NCBI RefSeq assembly: GCF_023715885.1
Contig: NZ_JAMBOY010000006.1
Coordinates: forward strand, 124,001 to 188,000
Direction of reading: 5' to 3'
Length of the DNA: 64,000 bases
Source of the DNA: Microbacterium hydrocarbonoxydans
Lineage (GTDB): Bacteria > Actinomycetota > Actinomycetes > Actinomycetales > Microbacteriaceae
Each line of letters starts with the position of its first letter. Position 1 is the stretch's first letter. The position numbers and the translations under genes were made by a program. Of the stretch, positions 16,207 through 24,868 are shown piece after piece. The notes beneath the pieces are model-generated. The model did no database searches. It had not been told where the DNA came from and saw nothing but the letters and a program-made list of their open reading frames with translations.

Positions 16207-18153
16207 GTGACGACCAATCAGCAGGCCGACCCCCTCATCGGGCGGCTTGTCGACGGTCGGTACCGGGTCCGCGCTCGGATCGCCCGCGGCGGCATGGCCA
16301 CCGTGTACGTCGCGACCGACCTGCGTCTCGAGCGTCGCATCGCCCTCAAGGTGATGCACGCGCACCTCAGCGATGACTCGTCGTTCCAGAGCCGCTTCAT
16401 CCAGGAGGCTCGGGCTGCCGCCCGTCTTGCCGACCCGCACGTCGTCAACGTCTTCGATCAGGGGCAGGACGGCGAGCTGGCCTACCTGGTCATGGAGTAC
16501 CTTCCGGGCATCACTCTGCGCGAGCTGCTCCGCGAGCAGAGGCGGCTGACGGTTCCGCAGACGATCACCATCATGGACGCCGTGCTCGCGGGACTGTCCG
16601 CCGCGCACCGCGCCGGCATCGTGCACCGCGACGTGAAGCCCGAGAACGTGCTCCTCGCGGAGGACGGCCGCATCAAGATCGGCGACTTCGGTCTCGCCCG
16701 CGCGACCACCGCCAACACGGCGACCGGCCAGCAGCTGCTCGGCACCATCGCGTACCTCGCGCCCGAGCTCGTCACCCGCGGCACGGCCGACGCCCGCAGC
16801 GACATCTATGCCCTCGGCATCATGCTGTACGAGATGCTCGTCGGCGAGCAGCCGTACAAGGGCGAGCAGCCCATGCAGATCGCGTTCCAGCACGCGACGG
16901 AGTCGGTCCCCCGACCGAGCGTCCGGAACCCGGCCGTACCCGAGCAGCTCGACGAGCTCGTGCTGTGGGCCACCGAGAAGTCGCCGGACGAGCGACCGGA
17001 CGACGCCCAGCAGATGCTCGAACGCTTGCGCGACATCGAACGCGACCTGGGTATCGCCCCCGCGGTCGCGGCGGCGACCGCGCCTCAGCGCTCGCAGGCG
17101 GATTCCGCTGAGCTCACCAAGATCATGCCGAGCACGATGGTGCTCTCCGACCCCGCGGCACCGACCCCGCAGGCGGTCGACAACGCGACGCTGCTGCGCC
17201 GGCGCTCGTCGCGCCGACGCGCACGTGGCGCGCTGCTCCTCACCCTCGTGCTGCTGCTCGCCACCGTCGCGGGCGGCGTGGGCTGGTGGTTCGGCTCCGG
17301 CCCCGGCTCTCTCGTCGCCGTGCCCGATGTCGCGGGACTCACCTATGACGAGGCGGCGTCGACTCTCACCGAGGAGGGCTTCGTCCCGGTCCGCGGTGAG
17401 GAGAATTCGATCGAGGTCGCGAGAGACCAGACCATCCGCACCGACCCCGAGGAGGGTCAGCGTCTCGACAAGGGCGCCGAGGTCACGGTGATCATCTCGA
17501 TCGGCCCGGCCAGTCATACCGCCGAAGCCCTCAACGGCAAGACCGAGCAGGAGGCGCGGGACTACCTCGCCGACATCAAGGTCAACGTCGCGGACCAGCC
17601 CCTCCTCCTCTTCTCCGACGCCGAAGCCGGGCGGGTCATCAACGCCTTCGTGACCCCGCGCGACGGCGGAGAGGTCTACGGCTGCGGCGACGGCTGCGAT
17701 CTGCTCGAAGACGACTCCGTCGAACTCTACGTCTCGGCCGGCCCGTTCCCCGACGTCAGCGGGATGTCGGTCGACCAGGCGACGACGACACTCACGGACA
17801 AGCAGCTGCAGGTCTCGCCTGAGATCGTCTACGCGTTCAGCGAGAAGCTACAGAAGGACCTCGTCATCGGAGTGTCCGACCGTGCGGAAGAGGGCAACTG
17901 GCGTCCCGGCGACACCGTGCAGCTCATCGTCTCGAAAGGCCCGGAATTGTTCCCGGTACCGGATGTCACCGACAAGACGCTGGTCGAGGCCAAGCGGATC
18001 ATCGAGGGCGCCGGTTTCACCGCGACCTATGCCGCCTGGGGTGACCTGCCCGGATTCGCCGATCTGGCGAAGGTCACGGCGCAGGATCCAGGGGCCGACA
18101 AGCAGCTCCCCCGCGGCGGCACGGTCAAGCTCTCCATCCAGCTCAGCGGCTGA
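16207..18153 (+). CDS. pknL: PASTA-domain serine/threonine protein kinase (PknL type)
   Basis: Membrane Hanks-type kinase sensing cell-wall fragments. 648 aa. The kinase domain (about 19-285) has the glycine loop IARGGMATVYVA, Lys48, HRDVKPEN with catalytic Asp142 and DFG with Asp160. A Ser/Thr-rich juxtamembrane region, a basic stretch (RRRSSRRRARGA) and one helix (about 340-362) lead to four PASTA units outside the cell (about 368 to the end; DVAGLTYDEAASTL, DVSGMSVDQATTTL, DVTDKTLVEAKRII mark three). The second unit is the most divergent and contains two Cys (CGDGC). Gene order with Rv2175c-like, idsA and aroG supports PknL; the PASTA-bearing form resembles corynebacterial PknL. Confidence 0.93.
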   Translation: MTTNQQADPLIGRLVDGRYRVRARIARGGMATVYVATDLRLERRIALKVMHAHLSDDSSFQSRFIQEARAAARLADPHVVNVFDQGQDGELAYLVMEYLPGITLRELLREQRRLTVPQTITIMDAVLAGLSAAHRAGIVHRDVKPENVLLAEDGRIKIGDFGLARATTANTATGQQLLGTIAYLAPELVTRGTADARSDIYALGIMLYEMLVGEQPYKGEQPMQIAFQHATESVPRPSVRNPAVPEQLDELVLWATEKSPDERPDDAQQMLERLRDIERDLGIAPAVAAATAPQRSQADSAELTKIMPSTMVLSDPAAPTPQAVDNATLLRRRSSRRRARGALLLTLVLLLATVAGGVGWWFGSGPGSLVAVPDVAGLTYDEAASTLTEEGFVPVRGEENSIEVARDQTIRTDPEEGQRLDKGAEVTVIISIGPASHTAEALNGKTEQEARDYLADIKVNVADQPLLLFSDAEAGRVINAFVTPRDGGEVYGCGDGCDLLEDDSVELYVSAGPFPDVSGMSVDQATTTLTDKQLQVSPEIVYAFSEKLQKDLVIGVSDRAEEGNWRPGDTVQLIVSKGPELFPVPDVTDKTLVEAKRIIEGAGFTATYAAWGDLPGFADLAKVTAQDPGADKQLPRGGTVKLSIQLSG

Positions 18154-18177
18154 ACGGCATCCATCGTCCACGACAGA

Positions 18178-18216
18178 CGACCAAGGCCCTCCCCGATCCG
18201 GGGAGGGCCTTGGTCG
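18178..18216. terminator. Bidirectional terminator between pknL and aroG
   Basis: 17-bp perfect stem CGACCAAGGCCCTCCCC with a 5-nt loop (GATCC), 24 nt after the pknL stop and 14 nt after the convergent aroG stop. Confidence 0.88.
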
Positions 18217-18230
18217 TGTGGATGCTGTCG

Positions 18231-19571
18231 TCAGCGCTTCTCAAGCTCCTCGGCCACGAGGAACGCCAGCTCGAGCGACTGCATGTGGTTGAGACGCGGG
18301 TCGCAGAGGCTCTCGTAGCGAGTGGCCAGCGCAGCCTCGTCGATCTGCTCGGAACCGCCGAGGCACTCGGTGACGTCGTCGCCCGTGAGCTCGACGTGGA
18401 TGCCGCCGGGGAACGTGCCCACTGCGCGGTGCGCCTCGAAGAAGCCGCGGACCTCGTCGACCACGTCGTCGAATCGACGCGTCTTGTAGCCGGTCGGGGT
18501 CGTGATGCCGTTGCCGTGCATGGGGTCGGTGACCCAGAGCGGCTGAGCCCCGGAGTCGCGAACGGCCTCGAGCAGCGGCGGCAGCGCGTCGCGGATCTTG
18601 CCCGCACCCATGCGCGTGATGAACGTCAGCCGGCCGGGCTCGCGGTTCGGGTCCAGCTTGTCGATGAGCGCGAGCGCCGTCTCGGGCGTGGTCGTGGGGC
18701 CGAGCTTCACACCGATGGGGTTGCGGATCTTCGAGAAGTAGTCGACGTGCGCCCCGTCGAGTTCACGCGTGCGCTCTCCGATCCAGAGGAAGTGAGCCGA
18801 CGTGTTGAACGGGGTGTCCGTGCGCGAGTCGATCCGGGTCATCGGACGCTCGTAGTCCATCAGCAGGCCCTCGTGGCCGGTGAAGAACTCGACGCGCTTG
18901 AGCTCGTCGAAGTCGGCGCCCGCGGCCTCCATGAACTTGATGGCACGGTCGATCTCGGCAGCCATGCGCTCGTAGCGCTGGTTGGCCGGGTTCTGTGCGA
19001 AGCCCTTGTTCCAGGAGTGCACCTCCCGCAGGTCGGCGAAGCCACCCTGCGTGAAAGCGCGGATGAGGTTCAGGGTCGATGCTGCCGTGTGGTAGCCCTG
19101 GAGCAGGCGGCCCGGGTCGGCCTGGCGCGATCCCTCGGTGAAGTCGTAGCCGTTGACGATGTCGCCTCGGTACGCGGGCAGAGTGACGTCACCGCGGGTC
19201 TCGGTGTCGCTGGAGCGGGGCTTGGCGAACTGCCCCGCCATGCGGCCCATCTTCACGATCGGCATCGAGGCGCCATACGTCAGCACGACCGCCATCTGCA
19301 GCACCGTCTTGATGCGGTTGCGGATCTGGTCGGCGGTGGCGCCGGCGAACGTCTCGGCGCAGTCCCCGCCCTGGAGCAGGAATGCCTGCCCTGACGCGGC
19401 GCGCGCGAGCCGATCGCGGAGGTTGTCCACCTCACCGGCGAACACCAGGGGCGGGAGCGCTGCGATCTGAGCGGAGACCTCGGCCACGCGCTCGGCGTCC
19501 GGCCACTGCGGCTGCTGCTTGATCGGGAGCGAACGCCACGCGTCGAGCGCGTCGATGTGGTGCTGGAGCAT
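18231..19571 (-). CDS. aroG: Class II 3-deoxy-7-phosphoheptulonate (DAHP) synthase
   Basis: First step of the shikimate pathway, condensing phosphoenolpyruvate with erythrose 4-phosphate. 446 aa from the ATG at 19571; the typical N-terminus of the plant-like class II enzyme follows (LDAWRSLPIKQQPQWPD). Family blocks: FLLQGGDCAETFAG, KMGRMAGQFAKPRS, YRGDIVNGYDF, GVKLGPTTTPE, WVTDPMHGNGI. A -10 (TAGGCT) lies 7 nt before the ATG. A GTG seven codons upstream is an unlikely alternative start. In mycobacteria this enzyme can bind a chorismate mutase; none is visible in the window. Confidence 0.95.
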   Translation of the reverse strand: MLQHHIDALDAWRSLPIKQQPQWPDAERVAEVSAQIAALPPLVFAGEVDNLRDRLARAASGQAFLLQGGDCAETFAGATADQIRNRIKTVLQMAVVLTYGASMPIVKMGRMAGQFAKPRSSDTETRGDVTLPAYRGDIVNGYDFTEGSRQADPGRLLQGYHTAASTLNLIRAFTQGGFADLREVHSWNKGFAQNPANQRYERMAAEIDRAIKFMEAAGADFDELKRVEFFTGHEGLLMDYERPMTRIDSRTDTPFNTSAHFLWIGERTRELDGAHVDYFSKIRNPIGVKLGPTTTPETALALIDKLDPNREPGRLTFITRMGAGKIRDALPPLLEAVRDSGAQPLWVTDPMHGNGITTPTGYKTRRFDDVVDEVRGFFEAHRAVGTFPGGIHVELTGDDVTECLGGSEQIDEAALATRYESLCDPRLNHMQSLELAFLVAEELEKR

Positions 19572-19578
19572 GGCTCCC

Positions 19579-19584
19579 AGCCTA
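19579..19584 (-). promoter_or_regulatory. -10 element of aroG (leaderless)
   Basis: TAGGCT on the minus strand, 7 nt before the chosen ATG, in the 38-nt gap after the acyltransferase gene. Confidence 0.6.
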
Positions 19585-19609
19585 CTGGGCACGAGGGAGC
19601 CCAGACGCC

Positions 19610-20308
19610 TCAGGAGCGTCGTGTGACGCGCGTCGGCAGACGGTCCTTGACGGTCGACGCGTAGACGTCGTCGTACTCCTGCTCGCCGAGTCTCTGCAGC
19701 GCGACCATGATCTCGTCCGTGACGGAGCGGAGGATGTACCTGTCGTTCTCCATCCCCGCGTACCGCGAGAAGTCGAGGGGCTCCCCGATGACGATGCCGA
19801 CGCGCACGACCCGCGGCAGACGCTGTCCGATCGGCATCGCCGTGTCCGTGTCGACCATGATGACCGGGATCACAGGAACCTTCGCCTCGAGCGCCATGCG
19901 AGCGAGACCCGTGCGGCCGCGGTACAGCTTGCCGTCAGGGCTGCGCGTCCCCTCCGGGTAGATGCCGAGGAGGTCGCCTCCCCCGAGTACCTGCAGACCG
20001 GTGTTGAGCGAGGCCTCGGAGGCCTTTCCCCCTGAGCGGTCGATCGGGATCTGACCGGTGGCCTTCATGAAGAACTTCGTCGCCCAGCCCTTGAGGCCGC
20101 GGCCGGTGAAGTAGTCGCTCTTGGCGAGGAACGACATCGACCTGTCGATCATGAGGGGCAGGAAGATCGAGTCCGCGAACGACAGATGGTTGCTGGCGAG
20201 GATCGCCGCTCCGGTCCGGGGCACATTGCCGCGCCCCACGATCCAGGGGCGGAACACCGCCTTGACCACGGGGCCGATCACGACGTACTTCATCAGCCAG
20301 TAGAACAT
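19610..20308 (-). CDS. 1-acylglycerol-3-phosphate O-acyltransferase-like protein (PlsC family)
   Basis: Membrane-associated acyltransferase, probably acylating lysophosphatidate in phospholipid synthesis. 232 aa from the ATG at 20308, chosen because TAGACT lies 8 nt upstream; longer forms starting up to 20407 would add a Pro/Arg-rich tail and run through that promoter. Catalytic HX4D in NHLSFADSIFLPL and substrate motif YPEGTRSPDG are present; the N-terminal segment FYWLMKYVVIGPVVKAVF is hydrophobic. Position matches Rv2182c between aroG and the acyl-CoA ligase. The exact acceptor lipid is not determined by the sequence. Confidence 0.88.
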   Translation of the reverse strand: MFYWLMKYVVIGPVVKAVFRPWIVGRGNVPRTGAAILASNHLSFADSIFLPLMIDRSMSFLAKSDYFTGRGLKGWATKFFMKATGQIPIDRSGGKASEASLNTGLQVLGGGDLLGIYPEGTRSPDGKLYRGRTGLARMALEAKVPVIPVIMVDTDTAMPIGQRLPRVVRVGIVIGEPLDFSRYAGMENDRYILRSVTDEIMVALQRLGEQEYDDVYASTVKDRLPTRVTRRS

Positions 20309-20316
20309 CGATGTGA

Positions 20317-20322
20317 AGTCTA
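20317..20322 (-). promoter_or_regulatory. -10 element of the acyltransferase gene (leaderless)
   Basis: TAGACT on the minus strand, 8 nt before the ATG at 20308. It is divergent from the acyl-CoA ligase promoter. Confidence 0.55.
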
Positions 20323-20411
20323 GCGCCGCGTCCGCCCCGGTCGGAGTCGGACTTTCACGACGAGCCCGGGGCGACTGAGTTCCATGCTTCATGCGACCCG
20401 GTCCCATGCCT

Positions 20412-20417
20412 TAGACT
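20412..20417 (+). promoter_or_regulatory. -10 element of the acyl-CoA ligase gene
   Basis: TAGACT with about 40 nt to the GTG start, leaving room for the AAGGAG ribosome-binding site at 20448. Confidence 0.5.
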
Positions 20418-20458
20418 CGGGGGCAACCCCGTGCCCGACCGGTACCGAAGGAGCTGCC

Positions 20459-22291
20459 GTGGTCCAGTTTGAAGTCCCCGCCGTCGTCCCCGCCGACCCC
20501 GACGCGAACATCTCCGATCTGCTGGTCGAGCGCGTCAAGGCCACCCCCGACCGCCCCCTGTTCGCCGTTCCGGAGAACGGCGGATGGCGCGACATCTCGG
20601 CGTCCGACTTCCAGTCAGCGGTGATCGCACTGGCCAAGGGCTTCGTCGCCGCCGGCATCCAGCCCGGCGAGAAGGTGGGCTTCCTCGCACGCACGACGTA
20701 CGAGTGGTCGCTCGTCGACTTCGCCCTGTTCTACGCGGGCGCGGTCATGGTGCCGATCTACGAGACCAGCTCGCCCGCCCAGATCCAGTGGATCCTCGAG
20801 GACTCCGGCGCGATCGCGTTGCTCGTCGAGTCGCCGGAGCACTTCGCCCGCGTCGACGAGGTGCGCGGAGACCTGCCGCTGCTGCGCGAGGTCTGGCAGC
20901 TGCACCTGGGAGCGATCGACACACTCACCGCGCAGGGCGCATCCGTGGCCGACGAAGAGATCGAGCGGCTGCGCGGCATCGCCGTCGGCTCCGACATCGC
21001 GACCCTCATCTACACCTCGGGCTCCACCGGTCGCCCGAAGGGGTGCGTTCTCACGCACAGCAACTTCGTCGAACTCGCCCGCAACTCCGCCAAGGCTTTG
21101 GACGAGGTCGTGCAGACGCCCGGGTCGTCCACCCTGCTGTTCATCACGACCGCGCACGTCTTCGCTCGCTTCATCTCGATCCTCAACGTCCACGCGGGTG
21201 TCCGCACCGGGCACCAGCCCGACACGCGTCAGCTGCTCCCGGCGCTCGGCTCGTTCAAGCCGACGTTCCTCCTCGCGGTTCCGCGCGTCTTCGAGAAGGT
21301 CTACAACTCCGCCGAGCAGAAGGCCGAGGCAGGGGGCAAGGGCAAGATCTTCCGTGCCGCCGCCGACGTCGCGATCGAGCACTCGAAGCTGCTGGAGCAG
21401 GGCAAGAGCATCCCGTTCGGCATGCGCCTGAAGTTCGCCCTGTTCAACAAGCTCGTCTACGGCAAGCTGCGCGAGGCCATGGGCGGCCGGGTCGTCTACG
21501 CCGTATCCGGATCCGCACCGCTCGGCTCGCGCCTCGGCCACTTCTTCCACAGCCTCGGAGTCGTGATCCTCGAAGGGTACGGCCTCACCGAGACCACCGC
21601 GCCGGCGACCGTGAACCTGGCTGACAAGTCGAAGATCGGCACGGTCGGCCCCGCTCTGCCCGGCGTCGGGGTGCGTCTCGCGGACGACGGCGAGATCGAG
21701 GTGCGCGGCATCAATGTTTTCCGCGAGTACTGGAACAACCCCGAGGCCACGGCCGAGGCCTTCAGCGACGGCGGCTGGTTCCGCACGGGTGACATCGGCA
21801 GCTTCGACTCCGAGGGTTTCCTGACCATCACGGGCCGTAAGAAGGAGATCATCGTGACCGCCGGCGGCAAGAACGTCGCCCCCGCCGCGCTCGAGGACCC
21901 CATTCGCGCCAATCCCATCATCGGCCAGGTCGTCGTCGTCGGCGATCAGCGCCCGTTCATCTCGGCGCTCGTCACCCTCGATCCCGAGATGCTGCCGACC
22001 TGGCTCGCCAACAACGGCCTCGACAAGGACATGCCGCTCGCCGAGGCCGCGAAGAGCGAGGCGGTCCGTGCAGAGGTGCAGAGCGCGGTGGATGCCGCGA
22101 ACACCCGGGTCTCGCGGGCGGAGTCGATCCGCAAGTTCACGATCCTCGAGAGCGAGTGGACGGAGGCCTCCGGCCACCTGACGCCGAAGCTGTCGATCAA
22201 GCGCAACGTCATCATGAACGACTTCGCCGACGAGATCGCCGCGATCTACGACGAGCCGGTATCGACCACCAACGTCGCGATCGGCGGCTGA
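20459..22291 (+). CDS. fadD: Long-chain fatty acyl-CoA/AMP ligase (FadD15 type)
   Basis: AMP-forming ligase activating long-chain fatty acids to acyl-CoA. 610 aa from the GTG at 20459 with AAGGAG 5 nt upstream. Adenylation motifs: LIYTSGSTGRPKGCVLTH (P-loop), GYGLTETTAPATVN, WFRTGDIGSFDSEGFLTITG and GRKKEIIVTAGGKNVAP. The long form with an insertion around 330-380 (LVYGKLREAMGG) is typical of bacterial FadD15/eukaryotic-type long-chain ligases. Divergent from the acyltransferase, consistent with shared lipid metabolism, and syntenic with Rv2187. Confidence 0.92.
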   Translation: MVQFEVPAVVPADPDANISDLLVERVKATPDRPLFAVPENGGWRDISASDFQSAVIALAKGFVAAGIQPGEKVGFLARTTYEWSLVDFALFYAGAVMVPIYETSSPAQIQWILEDSGAIALLVESPEHFARVDEVRGDLPLLREVWQLHLGAIDTLTAQGASVADEEIERLRGIAVGSDIATLIYTSGSTGRPKGCVLTHSNFVELARNSAKALDEVVQTPGSSTLLFITTAHVFARFISILNVHAGVRTGHQPDTRQLLPALGSFKPTFLLAVPRVFEKVYNSAEQKAEAGGKGKIFRAAADVAIEHSKLLEQGKSIPFGMRLKFALFNKLVYGKLREAMGGRVVYAVSGSAPLGSRLGHFFHSLGVVILEGYGLTETTAPATVNLADKSKIGTVGPALPGVGVRLADDGEIEVRGINVFREYWNNPEATAEAFSDGGWFRTGDIGSFDSEGFLTITGRKKEIIVTAGGKNVAPAALEDPIRANPIIGQVVVVGDQRPFISALVTLDPEMLPTWLANNGLDKDMPLAEAAKSEAVRAEVQSAVDAANTRVSRAESIRKFTILESEWTEASGHLTPKLSIKRNVIMNDFADEIAAIYDEPVSTTNVAIGG

Positions 22292-22315
22292 TCCGCCGAC
22301 CCAGCCCCTCACATC

Positions 22316-22356
22316 CGAACCCGCCCCCTGCATGCTGACCGCAGAGGGCGGGTTCG
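22316..22356. terminator. Bidirectional terminator between fadD and def
   Basis: 11-bp perfect stem CGAACCCGCCC with an internal CTGC/GCAG extension, between two convergent genes. Confidence 0.75.
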
Positions 22357-22390
22357 TTCGTTACGGGGCGGCTCGACGAGGGCCGAGACC

Positions 22391-22882
22391 TCAGAACCAG
22401 GAGCTCTCGCGCACCTCGCGCATCGCTCGCTTGCGGGTCTCGGCGTCGAGCCGGGAGAGGTAGAGCTTGCCGTCGAGGTGGTCGGTCTCGTGCTGGAGCG
22501 CCTGAGCGAGCAGTCCCTCGCCCTCGAGCACCACCGGCTCGCCGTCGAGGTCGATGCCCTCGACCCGTGCCCACGGGTGGCGCAGGGCGTCGTGCCAGAG
22601 GCCGGGGACGGACAGGCAGCCCTCCCCTGTCGGCACCGGCTCACCGCGGACCTCGGTGAGCACAGGGTTGATCACGTACCCGATGTCGCCGTCGATGTTG
22701 TAGCTGAACGCGCGCAGCGCGACGCCGATCTGCGGAGCTGCCACACCGGCTCGCCCTGGCAGCTCGACGGTGTCGACGAGGTCGGCGACGAGCGCACGCA
22801 CGCCGTCGTCGATCTCCTCGATCGGGGCGCATGCGGTGCGGAGCACCGGATCGCCGAAAACCCGGATCTCACGGACAGTCAT
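22391..22882 (-). CDS. def: Peptide deformylase
   Basis: Metalloenzyme removing the N-formyl group from nascent proteins at the ribosome. 163 aa with all three family motifs: GVAAPQIG (46-53), EGCLSVPG with metal-ligand Cys89, and HETDH (131-135) with both His ligands and catalytic Glu. The ATG overlaps the stop of the MinD-like gene as TGATG, so translation is probably coupled. Confidence 0.96.
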   Translation of the reverse strand: MTVREIRVFGDPVLRTACAPIEEIDDGVRALVADLVDTVELPGRAGVAAPQIGVALRAFSYNIDGDIGYVINPVLTEVRGEPVPTGEGCLSVPGLWHDALRHPWARVEGIDLDGEPVVLEGEGLLAQALQHETDHLDGKLYLSRLDAETRKRAMREVRESSWF

Positions 22883-24801
22883 CAGGCCGCCTTCGCTCGG
22901 AGTCCCTCGACGAGCAGCGCCGCGATCTCCCGCGCCGCCTTCCTCGTCTCCGGCTGCAGGTTCGCGAACACGATCGGGCCGCCGCCGGCGATCTGCGCGT
23001 CGTACGGCATCCGCACGACGTGCTTCGCCCGCGTGCGGAAGTGGTTCTCGAGCTCGTCGAGACGCACCAGTGGAGCGCCGGGGTGCGACTGGTTCAGCAC
23101 GACGACGGCATCCCTCGCCTGCTCGGCATAGCCGTTCGTCTCGAGCCAGGTCAGGGTCTCGGAGGCGAGTCGCGCCTCGTCGACGCTGAGCCCGGACACG
23201 ATGACGAACTGATCGGCGAGGTCGAGCGTCGCCGCCATCACCGAGTGCACGATGCCCGTACCCGTGTCGGTGAGCACGAGCGAGTAGTAGTGCGCGGCGA
23301 CCTCCGCGACGTCACGGTAGTCGCTGTCGCTGAAGGCCTCCGCGATGCGAGGATCGGAGTCCGACGCGAGCACGTCGAGGCGCGTGACGTCGCGAGAGAC
23401 GACCCCCGAGATGTCGTGGTATCCCTTGATGTCGTCGTGGATGCGCACGAGGTCGCGCACCGAGCGGTTGTGCTGCGGGCGCACGACGCGGTCGGCCAGG
23501 GTACCGCGGTCGGGATTGGCGTCCACGGCGATCACCCGGTCGTCCCTGGCATCGGCGAGCGCCATGCCGAGCAGTGTCGTCAGAATCGTCTTGCCCACAC
23601 CACCCTTGCGCGACAGCACGGGCACGAATCGCGCACCACCCGTGAGCGGCGCCGCGATGCGCGACGTGAGCGCCTTGCGCTCGCGTGCGCGTCGACCGTC
23701 GCCGATGTTGATGCGTCGTCCGGAGATCGTGTACAGGAAGTGACTCCAGGCTCCCTCGGGCTCGGGCTTCGTGACGCGGTGCGGATCGAGCAGTCGGTCG
23801 GCCGTGAGCAGATCGGCGCTCTCGCGCGAGGTATCGCTGAGGTCGTCGAGGCGCTTCGCCGTCAACTGCACGTCGGAGCGCGACGCACGGGCGGCGTGAC
23901 GGGTCGGCACCGGCTTCTCGGGCTGCTCCACCACGGCATCCTCCTTCGGTCGCACGGCGTCGCTCGCGCGTGTGCGCGAGCGGGTGTCGAGATCGGCACG
24001 AGCACGTGCGACGAACACCGCCGCGGCGGCCGCCTCCGCGTCATGATCGAGTTCGGTGGTGAGCTCGGATCCCGTGGCAGTCAGCGCGGGCGCGGCATCC
24101 TCGCTCTCCGCAGGTTGCGTCTGTTCGGGGAGCCTGACGTCGTCGGCGCGGTCCGATGCGGCGCCGTCCTCCGACGCGGTCTCGGCAACCTCGCGGCCGA
24201 CGACCGCATCCGGTTCCGGCGACTCCGACCCGTCCTCGACGTCGGCAGCCTCGCCAAGCTCGCCGGCTCCGTCGGACTCCACGACCATGTCGTGCTCCGC
24301 GATCTCGTCGGACTCGTCGACCACGTCGGGCTCGATGGTCTCGTCATCCGGACCGTCGCCCTCGACGTCGTCCTCCGGTTCGATGGACGAATCCTGGTCG
24401 ACGACCACCCGGTCGGCTCCGACGACGGCGAGCTCCTCGTCCGTGGCATCGGCTTCGGCCTCGGCGTTCGAAACGTCTTCCTCCGCCGTCGGCGCAGCCG
24501 GCTTCGCGTCGACCTGCTCTGCGGGCAGCTCGATGATCATCGGTGTCGAGAGAGACACCTCCGAGATCTCGGCAGCCGCCTTCGCGGCGGGGACGGGTTC
24601 GTCGACGATGAGGTCGGCGACGACCTCGCCCTCGACGACGCCGTCGTCCTCCAGCGCGTCGTCCTCGTCCTTCGGCAGCTGGACGCTCACCTGGGCGGTG
24701 TGTCCGAGGATGCCGATCCCCGTCGTGTCCAGGGATGCGGCATCGTCGAGCACACCGCGGGATTCGTCGTCCGGCGGCTCTGCCACGTTCTTCGGGGTCA
24801 C
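22882..24801 (-). CDS. MinD/ParA-like ATPase with long acidic disordered N-terminus
   Basis: 639 aa from the GTG at 24801 (GGAG 7 nt upstream). Residues 1 to about 370 are very rich in Asp, Glu, Ala and Val with no fold I recognise. The C-terminal 250 aa are a deviant-Walker ATPase: [16 protein letters not shown] (Walker A with signature Lys), [16 protein letters not shown] and [13 protein letters not shown]. This domain resembles the MinD-like proteins of actinobacteria, some associated with type VII secretion (EspI), but no secretion gene is nearby. Encoded between pyc (67 nt) and def (1-nt overlap). Cellular role unknown; a scaffold or positioning ATPase is an inference. Confidence 0.8.
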   Translation of the reverse strand: MTPKNVAEPPDDESRGVLDDAASLDTTGIGILGHTAQVSVQLPKDEDDALEDDGVVEGEVVADLIVDEPVPAAKAAAEISEVSLSTPMIIELPAEQVDAKPAAPTAEEDVSNAEAEADATDEELAVVGADRVVVDQDSSIEPEDDVEGDGPDDETIEPDVVDESDEIAEHDMVVESDGAGELGEAADVEDGSESPEPDAVVGREVAETASEDGAASDRADDVRLPEQTQPAESEDAAPALTATGSELTTELDHDAEAAAAAVFVARARADLDTRSRTRASDAVRPKEDAVVEQPEKPVPTRHAARASRSDVQLTAKRLDDLSDTSRESADLLTADRLLDPHRVTKPEPEGAWSHFLYTISGRRINIGDGRRARERKALTSRIAAPLTGGARFVPVLSRKGGVGKTILTTLLGMALADARDDRVIAVDANPDRGTLADRVVRPQHNRSVRDLVRIHDDIKGYHDISGVVSRDVTRLDVLASDSDPRIAEAFSDSDYRDVAEVAAHYYSLVLTDTGTGIVHSVMAATLDLADQFVIVSGLSVDEARLASETLTWLETNGYAEQARDAVVVLNQSHPGAPLVRLDELENHFRTRAKHVVRMPYDAQIAGGGPIVFANLQPETRKAAREIAALLVEGLRAKAA

Positions 24802-24868
24802 GTCGTCACTCCAAGCTCGGTCGGGCCTCGGGAGCGCTGCAGCGAGCGCGGCCCTCGCCCGCACAAGA

